Assembly (NCBI RefSeq): GCF_000346465.2
Contig: NC_034009.1
Location: 29,508,131 to 29,572,130 of the forward strand
DNA: 64,000 bases
Reading direction: 5' to 3'
Origin: Prunus persica
Lineage: Eukaryota; Streptophyta; Magnoliopsida; Rosales; Rosaceae
The notes under the pieces were generated by a model, which was not told the origin of the DNA, ran no database searches, and worked only from the letters and a program-made list of their open reading frames with translations. The translations under genes and the position numbers were made by a program. This document shows positions 13,513 through 23,696 of this stretch, in pieces (the stretch's first letter is position 1; every line of letters begins with the position of its first letter).

Positions 13513-13572
13513 GTTCCTTGGAAGACTTTCTCTAGCCCGTCGAAAGACCTCCAAGAGAACAGATGATTCCAA

Positions 13573-13776
13573 GAAGAAGAAAACAAGAGATGCGATGCTT
13601 TAGCTAGGGTTTCCCTGCTAATTTAGATGTATATATGTGGGCCACTTATTTGTACTGGGTTACGATTTTGGACTGCCTAGTATTAATAGAAAAACAGAGT
13701 CCCCAAAACGGGAAGAATCCTAATGATATCTAAATTAGTACCGGATTTTATTTCATAAAAATATTATATTTGGTCT
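13573..13776. other. 5' flank of F-box pseudogene 1
   Basis: AT-rich sequence between the F-box pseudogene and a MITE. Part of 13512-13572 matches the first exon of the sister copies (GAGGTCTTTC then AAGGAACATG). I see no separate gene. Confidence 0.4.
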
Positions 13777-13785
13777 TTTAAATTA

Positions 13786-14035
13786 GAGTAATGCTATTTA
13801 GACACACAACATTGATCACCTTAACTGACTACCTTATTTGGCCACTGATGTGTCATGTTATGTCAATTAATGAATGTCGCCATGTCAATTAAAAAACAAA
13901 TTAAAAAACCCTAGCATTCCTAATGAGTGGCCTCATGGCAACATTCATTAATTGACATGGCATGACACATCAGTTGCCACATAAGGTGGTCAGTTAAGGT
14001 GGTCAATGTTGTGTGTCCAAATAACATTACTCGGA
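13786..14035. mobile_element. foldback MITE of MULE type, 9-bp TSD
   Basis: The left arm (GAGTAATGCTATTTAGACAC at 13786, onward to CACTGATGTGTCATG) is the reverse complement of the right arm ending CATTACTCGGA at 14035. Each arm is about 110 bp with few mismatches. The 9-bp target duplication TTTAAATTA sits at 13777-13785 and 14036-14044. The left tip seems to have lost its first 3 bases. There is no coding content. TSD length and long TIRs point to a Mutator-like MITE. Confidence 0.8.
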
Positions 14036-14190
14036 TTTAAATTAATGAAAAAGCACATAAAAGATGTTTCTCCTTCAAATCACTTAAATAATTATGGGGG
14101 CATTTTTGCTCACCATTTTAACTTAAGGTGTATCTTCATTATCCTTATCAAAAAGTGACTCATGTCCATGGATTTAACTATAATTAATTC

Positions 14191-14486
14191 TCAGAAACTC
14201 AATAGGAGTTTGCTGTTGTATGTATTTCGTGTTCGACTTTTCGATGCAGATTCGTCGTTACTGCCGTTGCGCGGTGAATTTGTATTGTAGGTCTAAGTAC
14301 AGATAGTTCTTGTCTGCCAAATTGGAGTTTTTAAGTTTTTCTGGCATATGTAATTCTCTCCAGATCAAACCAATTTATCTTTTTGTTTGGTCACTGGAGA
14401 TGTTGTACTCATATTTGGCATTGCGACTACTCTGTACTTTTTTATGTGTTTTCAATAAAATTACTATCGCTTTTTATCAAAAAAAA
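14191..14486 (+). mobile_element. 5'-truncated LINE fragment inserted in the MULE left TIR
   Basis: About 296 bp end in a short A tail after TATCGCTTTTTATC. This closely resembles the tail of the larger LINE at 19600 (TATCGCTTATCATC then A's). The 15-bp target duplication AACTATAATTAATTC is at 14176-14190 and 14487-14501. The right TIR of the MULE lacks this insert, which proves it came after the MULE. Only 3' UTR-like sequence is present. Confidence 0.85.
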
Positions 14487-15050
14487 AACTATAATTAATT
14501 CTTTATTTATTATTTATTTAATGATATTATTATGAGAAAAAAATAATACTTTAATAAGATTTTTCTTGATTTACCCTTATTCTATTAATTAACCCAACAA
14601 ACTTTCCATTTTTCTATTAATTACTAATGAAGCCAAGAACAACCCAAATAATTAACATCAACATGATGATCATTACTCAAAAAATAATTGATTCATTCAA
14701 CATTGTTGAACAATTTGACCAAAAAGAAAATTAAATACTAAGAGGCTTTAATCCTGTCATTAATAGGAGGTTTTAATCCAAATTGAACCTAACTAATGAT
14801 GTGTTTAATTAATCAGGAATTGGAATTCTCATAAGGAATTGTATTCCATTTATGGAAGATTTCTGCTTTTACTTCATATCAAGGGATTGAAAAGTAAGTT
14901 GGGTCCACACAAAATTAGGAATTGAATATTCCTGATTTTGAAGGAATTCAATTCTTGGGTGGGTGGTGGTATTCTAATTCCTGAAAAATTAACTCATTAA
15001 GAAATTATCTTTTTTACCCATTATATCATAGCATAATTTTTAAACCAGCT

Positions 15051-15428
15051 GCCAAGTGGTTGAGTACTGAAACAATCGGGGCCCACTTTTCTACAAGTAC
15101 CCATTTCAACTGTGGAGATGCAGGCCCTAACCTATCATTGGGCTCGGACCCTTTTCAACTTGGTCCCTTGATCCGTAAGAGTGCACCTTCTGGTCTGACA
15201 AAGGGGAAATAGAGGAAGCATGGAGCAAAAAGAAAGCATGCACGTACTCCTCCCGCATATGCACAAGACTCTGCAACACATGCAGAGGGAGGGAAGAAAC
15301 GAGCTTGGCCTTTTAAGAAATGGAATGCGGAGGCTCAACAGAATAAGAAACCATGTTCACGGGCACCCACACCTTCCAACTTCTCAACGGCGGTGGCTGA
15401 GACAGCTCAGTCCCGCCGACAGCTATGA
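15051..15428 (+). pseudogene. LINE ORF1 C-terminal remnant
   Basis: A frame of 125 codons runs to the TGA at 15426-15428. It is interrupted by one TAG at 15210-15212. The translation is Lys/Arg-rich towards the end (KRAWPFKKWNAEAQQNKK), as expected for the basic tail of plant LINE ORF1, the nucleic-acid-binding protein. The zinc-knuckle region would lie upstream and is missing. Its stop overlaps the ORF2 start as ATGA. Confidence 0.6.
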
Positions 15429-18400
15429 GTCTTTTAAGTTGGAACTGCCGAGGGCTTGGGAACCCTCGGACAGTTCAAGATTTACGACGTTTGGTCGTTG
15501 CAAAAGATCCTATGGTTGTATTTCTTTGTGAAACTCGCTGTAAGCAGCGTAATTTTAATTCAATAAAAGAACAATTGGGTTTTGATTATTGCTTTGTTGT
15601 TGATGCTATAGGACTGTCTGGGGGCCTCTGTCTATTTTGGAAATCTGAGTTGAACTTAGCTATTCGATCCTCTTCCACCCACCATATCGATGCTGAAGTA
15701 GGAGGTATTGGAGACTCACTACATTGGCGTCTCACTGGCTTCTATGGCTATCCAGCTACTGAAGACACACATCTCTCTTGGAACTTACTTCGTGATCTTG
15801 CTAGCGAATCCCGTCTCCCTTGGGTTTGCATGGGCGATTTTAATGAGCTTCTTTACGCCAATGAGAAAGAAGGGGGTCTTATACGCCCTGTCCGACAAAT
15901 GTTGGCTTTTCGAGATGCTATTTCGGATTGCCATCTTGATGACATGGGCTTTGAGGGGGCAACTTTTACTTGGTTTAGCACAAGAAATGGCGGAATAAAA
16001 GAAAGATTGGATAGGGTGCTTGCTAATTGTGAATGGCGATCACTCTTTCCGCAAGCGACAGTTCACCACCTCGAGCCGTGCAGTTCAGACCATCTCCCCA
16101 TTCTCCTAGAAGCTTCGCCGACTATGAAGCCGTGGCGAAGAAGGAGTTTTTTCCGCTTTGAGAGTATGTGGACACAACACGAGGACTGCGAAAGTATTAT
16201 TGCCAATGCATGGAATACTTCTTTTACAGGCACACTCATGTACCAAGTGTGTGAGAAGATTAAAACCACCAGGAATCCAACTTATGCAATGGCAACGATC
16301 AATGTTTGGTACAACCAAGGCTGAAATCCAGCGGGTACGTAGCCAGTTAGATGTGGTGTGGAGACAACCCAATTCTGAGAACACAACAGCAACATACCAC
16401 CTCCTCATGTCCCAACTTGATTCTCTTCTCTCTAGGGAGGAAGCTTTCTGGAAGCAGCGATCTAAAGTCTCTTGGCTAAAAGAAGGAGATAGAAACACAC
16501 GTTTCTTCCATCAAAGAGCAAGCAATCGAAAGCAACGAAATTATGTTAAAGGCTTGAGGGATAATACTGGAAGATGGCGTGAGGATGAACAGGGCCTGCA
16601 ATATGTTGTGTTGGACTATTTCACACATCTCTTCACTTCATCTGCCTCTGGAAGTGAGGGGGAGAGCATTGATGCTGTGGAATCGAGAGTCACACCGGAT
16701 ATGAATAATCTATTACTCACAGACTATTGTGATGCAGAGATTCACGAAGCAGTTTTTCAGATGTACCCGACCAAAGCGCCAGGTCCCGATGGGATGCCTC
16801 CAATTTTTTTCCAAAAATATTGGCATATTGTTGGATCAGATGTCATAAGAGCTATCAAGGACTTTCTTACTTCAGGTCGCCTACTTCAAAAAATAATTTC
16901 ACTCATGTTGTCCTCATACCAAAGGTGAAGCACCCAAAAGACATGTCCCAACTGCGCCCGATCAGTTTATGCAATGTTTTGTTTAAAATCGCCACGAAGG
17001 TTTTAGCTAACAGATTAAAGCTTATCCTTCACAAAATCATATCTCCCAGTCAGAGTGCATTCATTTCCGGAAGGCTTATCTCGGATAACACCATCCTTGC
17101 AGCTGAAATAATTCATTACCTTCGTAGACGTCGGCGAGGTAAGAAAGGATTCATGGTGCTAAAAATGGATATGAGCAAAGCTTATGATCGCATTGAATGG
17201 AGTTTTCTTGAAGCTATTATGCGAAAATTGGGTTTTGCAGAGCAGTGGATTCAGTTAATGCTTACTTGTATCTCAACTGTGAGCTACTCCTTTGTGATTA
17301 ATGGGACTCCTCACGGCTTCCTTCACCCATCTAGAGGTCTTCATCAAGGAGACCCCCTGTCTCCTTATCTTTTTCTTTTGTGTGCTGAAGGTCTCACGGA
17401 ACTAATTGCACAAAAGGAAAGGGAGGGTTTTCTTAAAGGTGTTTCCATTTGCAGAGGAGCTCCTGCTATCAGCCACCTCTTTTTCGCGGATGACAGTGTT
17501 CTCTTTGCGCGGGCCAACATGGCTGATTGTATGGTTCTCAAAGATATCCTTGATACCTATTAGCGTGCGTCAGGACAACAGGTCAATTTCCAAAAAAGTG
17601 CAGTATGTTTCAGTAAGAATGTTCATAGGGGAGATCAACTGATGCTAGCGCAATTTATGGGTATCCCTTGTGTTGATCACCATAGTCAATATTTAGGCCT
17701 TCCTATGGTGCTGGATAAGAAGAAGGGTGCCAGTTTTAACCACTTAAAAGAGCGGCTCTGGAAAAAATTACAAACCTGGAAAGGAAAGTTGTTAAGCGGC
17801 GCCGGAAAAGAAATCTTAATCAAAGTGGTAGCACAGGCGATACCAATCTATACAATGAGCTATTTTTTATTACCTAAATATGTCTGCGAGGATCTCAACA
17901 AGCTGGTTGCACAATTCTGGTGGAATAGCTCTACTGAAAACAAGAAAATTCATTGGATGGCTTGGGACAGGTTATGCGCTCCAAAAGAAGAGGGAGGCCT
18001 GGGCTTTAGAAATTTGCACGCTTTTAATCTAGCTTTGTTGGCCAAACAGGGGTGGCGCCTTCTCCAGAATCCGGACTCCCTGATCACGAAAGTACTTAAA
18101 GCCAAATATTTTCCAACTCGTTCTTTTCTTGAAACTGCGGTAAGTCTTCATGCCTCTGTTGTGTGGAAAAGTCTTTATGAAGCAAGAACAGTTATTATTC
18201 AAGGCTCCAGATGGCAAGTGGGGAGCGGGGATACAATTGGCATATGGGAGGATCGGTGGTTGCCACAACCCAATAGCTTCCGGATCTTCTTTCCCAAGCC
18301 TGAGCACAGTGCTATCACAAAAGTATCAGACTTAATTCATGGCGACTCACGGGAATGGAATGTCCCACTGCTGCAAAATGTTTTCTTTCCTGAAGAAGTG

Positions 18401-19531
18401 ATGCTCATTCGCTCTATCCCGCTAAGTCTGCGGTTGACACCCGATATGTTGGTGTGGCATTATGATAAAAAAGGTATGTTCACAGTTAAGAGTGCCTACC
18501 ACGTAGCCAGATCTGTGCATTCCTCCACTGGCAGGGCATCCTCCTCAAATTCGGATGCAGTCGCTAGGAATTGGTCTCTACTTTGGAAAGCCATTGTGCC
18601 AGCCAGAGTCAAGACTTTTTGGTGGCGTGTTATCTCTGGAATATTACCTACGAAAGCAAATTTGGCACGAAAAAAGGTGTCTCTAGATGAGGAATGTATG
18701 TTATGTGAGGGCCCAGTCGAATCTTCAATTCATATCCTTTGTGACTGCCCGTTTGCAATCTGTGCTTGGCGTAGTTCGACATTAAGTAGTAGCAGGTGGA
18801 ACAATGATGCTCATTCACCCAAGGATTGGGTATTTCGCTGTGCAGAGCAACTAAGCTCTCAAGACTTTGCAACTTTTCTCATGGTGGGTTGGGCAATTTG
18901 GGAAGCACGAAATGAATTGCTATGGAATAATAAGAAAAGTCGGCCTGAACAAGTCAGCTTGCATGCATCTCTGAGGCTACAGGATTTTTTGCGGGTTAGT
19001 AATTGCTTGGGGTCTCAAAGTAGGCAAGGTCAAATAAAACAAATGTGGCAACCACCACATGAGAACAGTCTTAAAATAAATGTGGATGGTGCTTGGAAGC
19101 CAGGGACCACGGAGGGTGGCGTTGGTGTGGTTGTGAGAGACTCCACGGGCAAATTTGTGGCGAGTTGTGCAACTAAATTGACTAATGTTTTCTCTGCGTC
19201 ACAAGTAGAGGCCTTGGCTGCAAGAACAGGTACAATATTGGCGATGGAAAGGGGTTATCAAAATGTTGTCTTTGAAAGTGATGCTCTCCAGATCGTTACA
19301 GCACTTCGAAATCACTCCATAGATAGGTCCGTCATAGGACCTGTGGTGGAGGATACCAAGAGCTTGCTGACACAGATCACTGGGGAAGGTTTTACCCATA
19401 TTCGTCGTACTGCTAATGGTGTGGCTCATCGTTTAGCTCGTTTTGCCTTGCATATTGGGGGTTCTTTCTACTGGTTCGAGGAACATCCTGATTTTATTTC
19501 TGATATATTGTACGAAGATTGTAATTTGTGA
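15425..19531 (+). pseudogene. LINE ORF2: endonuclease, reverse transcriptase, zf-RVT, RNase H (broken)
   Basis: ORF2 encodes the enzymes for target-primed reverse transcription. An exonuclease/endonuclease/phosphatase-fold domain comes first (SWNCRGLGN, CETRC, MGDFNE, then SSDHLPI). The reverse transcriptase follows (KAPGPDG, LRPISLCNV, MDMSKAYDRIEW, LHQGDPLSPYLFLLCAEGL, FFADDS). Then come the zinc-binding zf-RVT region (WWRVISGILPTKANLARK, CMLC, SSIHILCDCP) and a C-terminal RNase H. Its catalytic D (VDGAWK), E (QVEALAA) and D (ESDALQ) are present, with an H in GVAHRLA. Disruptions are a frameshift at about 16272, a second frameshift in an A-run at about 16890, and a TAG at 17561-17563 inside DTY-RASGQQ. 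Joined, the protein would be near the usual 1300-1370 residues. Confidence 0.88.
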
Positions 19532-20449
19532 CCAAGGAATTTCTTTTGCCCTTGATACGAGTTCAAACTTCTTGTATTACCTTTTTTACATCAATAATAT
19601 TCTATCGCTTATCATCAAAAAAAAAAATTTAAAATTCCAAATTTATCATCTACTTTAACCCAACAACGAGGACATTTTAGAAATTAGTACCACTCATACC
19701 CAAATTCTATATGGTTTAATAAATAACTTCAATAGGAATCCGGAATCTAACTTCCCTCAATCCACATAGTTTAGTAAACAACTTCAATAGGAATCCATAA
19801 TCTAATTCTCCTCAATCCAACTCCTCCTCAATTCAATTCATCCTCAATTCAATTCCTCCTTATCCAATTATGGATTAGTAAATATGCCATAAATAAAATA
19901 CTTTGATCACTTAACCCAAAAAAAAAAAAAAAAAAACACAAAACTGATCCACCCAAAAAAAAAAAAGAAAAAAAATGAAAAACTTATGGTGAGCATGTAT
20001 AAACTCATAAACTTTACTAGTATCAGACATCCAATTGAAGAGACTTCTATGTTTCATTTTCTCTTTTTCTGGAATAAGAACGTGTCCTCTGCCTTTTTAA
20101 TTTGGTAAAGTAGGCGTAAACACCCCAAAACAAAAGAAACTATTCACTCTGGTCTAAACAAACCAATCTAGCTTTAGGAATACCTAAAGCATCATTAGCT
20201 AAACAAGAACTAACCCAACTAGGAGATCTGATCCAACTAGGAGTCGTGTCAAGAATGAACAATCCCATATCCAAGTTATAGCTCAAGTTGGCAAGACAGT
20301 TAGCAACTCCATTCTTCTCTGTATATACATGCGTGAGGGCTCAATGACCAATTTTTCTCATCAGTTCACAACAGCTATCAACCAAGGTTGCCAAAAGGGT
20401 GCAAACCAAGTAGAGAAGAAGGCTGCAGGTAAAGGTTCACAGCGGCAGC

Positions 20450-21003
20450 TAGGGATGGCAACGGGTAGGGTAGGGGCGGGGTATGACAATACTATTTCCA
20501 TCCCCGCCCTCGTCCCCGAACCCATCCCCGTTTATTAGGTTTCGGGGAATCTCTGTCCCCGTCCCCATCGGGGGACTGCCTATACCCACCCCGAATTCTC
20601 GATGTTTTTGCATAAAAAAATATTTATCATACATTTTAACATTAAGTTTCATATTAAATTATCATTCAACACGTTCAAATTAACTATAAAGTTCAACTCA
20701 ACTATTCAAAATCACATAAATATGAAATTCCATAGAAAATTAGGAAGAATTAGGAGCGGGAAGTTAACTTAGGGTTAAACATAAATATTATAATTATATA
20801 TTTATTTATTTATTTATTTAAATATAAACATATATATATTTTCGGGTCGGGTTCGGGAATCGGGACGCCAATACCATCTCCTCCCCATACCCGTCGGAGA
20901 TTTTTCAAGTTCGGGAATTCTCGTACCCGATACCCATTTAGCCCCGAAATCTCCCCCTGTTAGAGTCGAGGACCTAGCCTCTACGGGATTTTTGCCATCC
21001 CTA
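20450..21003. mobile_element. hAT-type MITE (TAGGGATGGCAA termini)
   Basis: The left end TAGGGATGGCAACGGG mirrors the right end CGGGATTTTTGCCATCCCTA. The flanks GCGGCAGC (20442-20449) and GCAGCAGC (21004-21011) match at 7 of 8 positions, as for an 8-bp hAT duplication that has since mutated. The interior has GC-rich arms with repeated GGGTAGGGTAGGGG and CCCCGTCCCC motifs around an AT-rich core. There is no coding content. It lies inside the MULE. Confidence 0.7.
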
Positions 21004-21286
21004 GCAGCAGCGCTGCCTTTTCAGTTTCCAATGTTTTGATTTATTTTTTAAATTAAATTAATCAAGAAAAGTAAAAAGCTTTTTGGGTTAATTAATAGAA
21101 TAAGAGTAAATCAGAATTTTATTATTATTAAAGTATTGTTTCTCTCTTATATAATGTCATCAAACAAATAAAACATAAAGAATTAACTATAGTTAAACCC
21201 ATGGACATATGTCACCTTTTGATAAGGGTGGTGGTGAAGGTACACATTGGGTTAAAGTAGTGAGCAAAAATGCTCCCAATAATTAT

Positions 21287-21574
21287 ATAGAAAAGCATAT
21301 AGGAGTTGCTTCTCCCCATAAATAAATTTTTATTTTTTTTTTAAACGTGGGAATAGATACTTTATTAAAATAATAAGCACCATAAGAGTGTACATAAGAT
21401 AGCACTGAAAACAACACCCCTATAAATGATTCTGAATATAAAATTTGTTTTTGTATGCAATTATTATAAAGTTGGTTTTTTAAACCTTCGTATGTCTTTA
21501 TTTTTCAGTTGTTTTTTGGTTTGATTTCAGAGACAATTCAAATTCAAAAGTTCCAATTATTTTATTTCTATATA
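21287..21574. other. AT-rich gap between the MULE and the REV3 fragment
   Basis: AT-rich DNA continuing the pre-insertion locus. I see no gene. The stretch around 21340-21400 (TTTATTAAAATAATAAGCAC) is repeat-like but has no clear ends. Confidence 0.3.
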
Positions 21575-22470
21575 TTTTATGGGATCAGAAATTTGATTTT
21601 TGGTTATCTCCAACTGTACCTGAATATGGTTCTATAGATGATGTTCGGCCTGTTCTACCCCAAGGATCTCAAGAGAATCATGGAAATCATGAAACAGAAA
21701 GGAAAGAAATAGTGCAAAGAGAAGGAGATGCTGTAAAAGTTCAAACATGCTCTGAATACTCACAAGATAGTTCTCACAGATTTCTGGTCCAGATGGGAAA
21801 TCAAAGCCCACTCCTCCTAGTCAAATTGGATTCAGAGACCATGCAAGTGTTGGCGGAGGCCAACAGCTGACATTGTTAAGTGTAGAGGTATATAACAATG
21901 TTATCCCAAAAAAAAAGAACGAAAAATTAGCGTCCACCTCTTATTTATTTTGCATCTGATTTAGCAAATCCAAATGATTTTTTGTAAAAGATTTGTGCTT
22001 ATTTAATGTACTGTGCTATTTAAAAAAATTCTTTCTCATCTTGCTTTATGTAAGAATATCGCGATTAACCTTTGTATATGTTCTTTTGTTTAAAAAATTA
22101 ATTAATTAATTAATTAAATTTCCTTGTAACCTTCACTGGTTCAAATAATTTATGAGCATTTGCACTAATACAACTTGAATGCAACATTGGGCGACAGGTT
22201 CAGGCAGAATCAAGAGGAGATCTTCGACCTGATCCTCGGTTTGATGCCATCAATTTGATCTCTCTTGCTATTCAGAAATATTTTTTTTGGGTCGAACTAT
22301 TCAGAATGATATGCTCATTGGACCCAGATGTTTTGATGGGTTGGGATATACAAGGTGGTTCTCTTGGGTTTTTAGCAGAAAGGGCTTCACATTTTGGTAT
22401 AGGCCTACTCAACAAGATATCTCCGGTACCATCTGAAACCAAGATTTAGAAGTTCCGGAGAAAGCAATAC
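21575..22470 (+). pseudogene. REV3: REV3 (DNA polymerase zeta catalytic subunit) fragment
   Basis: REV3 is the catalytic B-family subunit of translesion polymerase zeta. Two exon-like pieces read as plant REV3. The first (21582-21887) gives LSPTVPEYGSIDDVRPVLPQ, then after a 2-nt insertion GPDGKSKPTPPSQIGF and GGGQQLTLLSVEV, with a GT donor. The second begins after an AG at about 22199 and gives VQAESRGDLRPDPRFDAINL, then SLDPDVLMGWDIQGGSLGF and LAERASHFGIGLLNKIS. That is the exonuclease-domain region. Between AIQ and LFRMICSLDPD a stretch present in normal REV3 is missing. The frame shifts again at about 22448, where LEVPEKAIP continues. The fragment is a few percent of the full gene. It stops exactly where the next inverted-repeat unit begins. 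Confidence 0.8.
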
Positions 22471-23696
22471 CAAAAAAAAAAAGGGAAATAGCTTAAAATG
22501 CCACCCTTTTTATAATTTTAACTAAAAATACCACCCCTTCCCAATTTTTTTACAACTACCACATATAAATACATCTTTATTGTGGAATGATTGTACCCAT
22601 TTCAGTTTTTCAGAAATTGGGTTCTCTCTCAACTCTCTTGGCTCTATCTCTCTCTTCAGCCCTTCTCTCTCCCTCGTGTAACTTTCTCTCTCTCCGACGC
22701 AATCGTCTTTCTCCCTCAGCGGTGGCTATTCATCCAAGCTTAACTCCACGGTTCACATCCACGAGGTACTGTTCATCTTCCTTGTCTTTGAAATTTGGGT
22801 TTGTGAATTTGGTTTATGGTGTATGAATTTGTAAGAAATTGATTTAGGGGTTTCTTCGAAATTGGTTTTGGGTTTTAGGGTTTAGGGGTTGCTCAGAAAC
22901 TGGTTTAGGGTTTATGGGTTTCTTTGAAATTGGTTTAGGGATTTCTCTAGGGTTGAGGGTTTATGGGTTTCCATGAACTGGGTAATAACTCACACCCACT
23001 CTCACTCGCTCGCAGACACTCTTCACAAAAATCAAACTCTTCATTTTGTCACAGAAAGTTTGGACTTTGTTCACCTTTGTCTGGGTAAGTCCCAACTATC
23101 CATATTTTTTGATGAGATTTTAAGCTCTGGGCTCTGTGATTTCTACAAGAATTAATTCCACAATATTCTGATTTAATTGTTCAAATCAAAGCAAAGGAAG
23201 GAACGTTGTTTATGGATGGGTAATTGTCAAAAACGACTTCTGGAATCTACATGCTTATAATCAAATTTTGCATATGGATTTATGGGATGGTTTTGGGTTC
23301 CCTGTAATCTTTTGAGAATGTTTTGTTTATGGCATTTTTAAATGGGCTTGATTTTTGGTTTGGTAGAATGCATTTGATTGTGGTTTGGGTGATAGAGTGG
23401 TGGAGATGCAGATGGAGGTGTGGGTACTTTGTCTCTGTTAAAAGAAAATTGCAGGTTTATGGTTTGGTTTAAACAATTGTGTGGTTGTGTGTTCGCTTTA
23501 GGTGTCAGTATCGTGATGCAAAGGAGACTGTGTTTCTAGGTTTAAATTCAGTGTTTCTATGTACATAATTAGGTGATTTCTTAATATTTCTATTAGGTTA
23601 TTTCAGTTTGTTTTCTGTTTGATTTGGAGAGCTGCGCTTGGCATGATTGTTTTCTTTAAACTTGGTTGATTTAGGTTTGGCTAGAAGGTGCTGGCA

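Larger units (their letters stand above)
15045..19628 (+). mobile_element. plant L1-type LINE, 5'-truncated, degenerate
   Basis: A non-LTR retrotransposon of about 4.6 kb. It keeps the end of ORF1, all of ORF2 and a short 3' UTR ending TCATC plus 11 A's (19617-19628). It begins inside ORF1, so it is 5'-truncated. A clean target duplication is not visible. A weak candidate is TTTAAA just before the start and just after the A tail. It is inserted in the Harbinger-like MITE. Confidence 0.85.
14797..19889. mobile_element. PIF/Harbinger-like MITE split by a LINE
   Basis: The left end TGATGTGTTTAATTAATC and the reverse complement of the right end, TGGCATATTTACTAATCC, form imperfect TIRs. Both ends continue into AATTGGA-type sequence. 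TAA occurs at 14794-14796 and 19890-19892 as a 3-bp target duplication. Removing the LINE leaves about 510 bp with no coding content. Assignment to Harbinger rests on the TAA target and terminus style only. Confidence 0.5.
14096..21277. mobile_element. non-autonomous MULE with ~210-bp TIRs, carrying nested elements
   Basis: The left end GGGGGCATTTTTGCTCACC and the right end GTGAGCAAAAATGCTCCC are inverted copies. The TIR similarity runs about 210 bp: left 14096-14610 without its nested insert, right about 21065-21277. A perfect 9-bp target duplication AATAATTAT lies at 14087-14095 and 21278-21286. No transposase is visible. The 7.2 kb are filled by later insertions: a LINE fragment in the left TIR, a Harbinger-like MITE split by a LINE, and a hAT-type MITE. 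Without these the element would be about 1.5 kb. The 19890-20441 part holds A-rich tracts and no recognised gene. Confidence 0.85.

Noticed and set aside
13252..13566. Plus-strand 104-codon frame
   Set aside because: It is antisense to the F-box domain of copy 1, with no motif of its own.
15030..15050. TTTAAA at both LINE borders as a target duplication
   Set aside because: Six bases in AT-rich DNA next to an A tail is too weak. It is noted only as a candidate.
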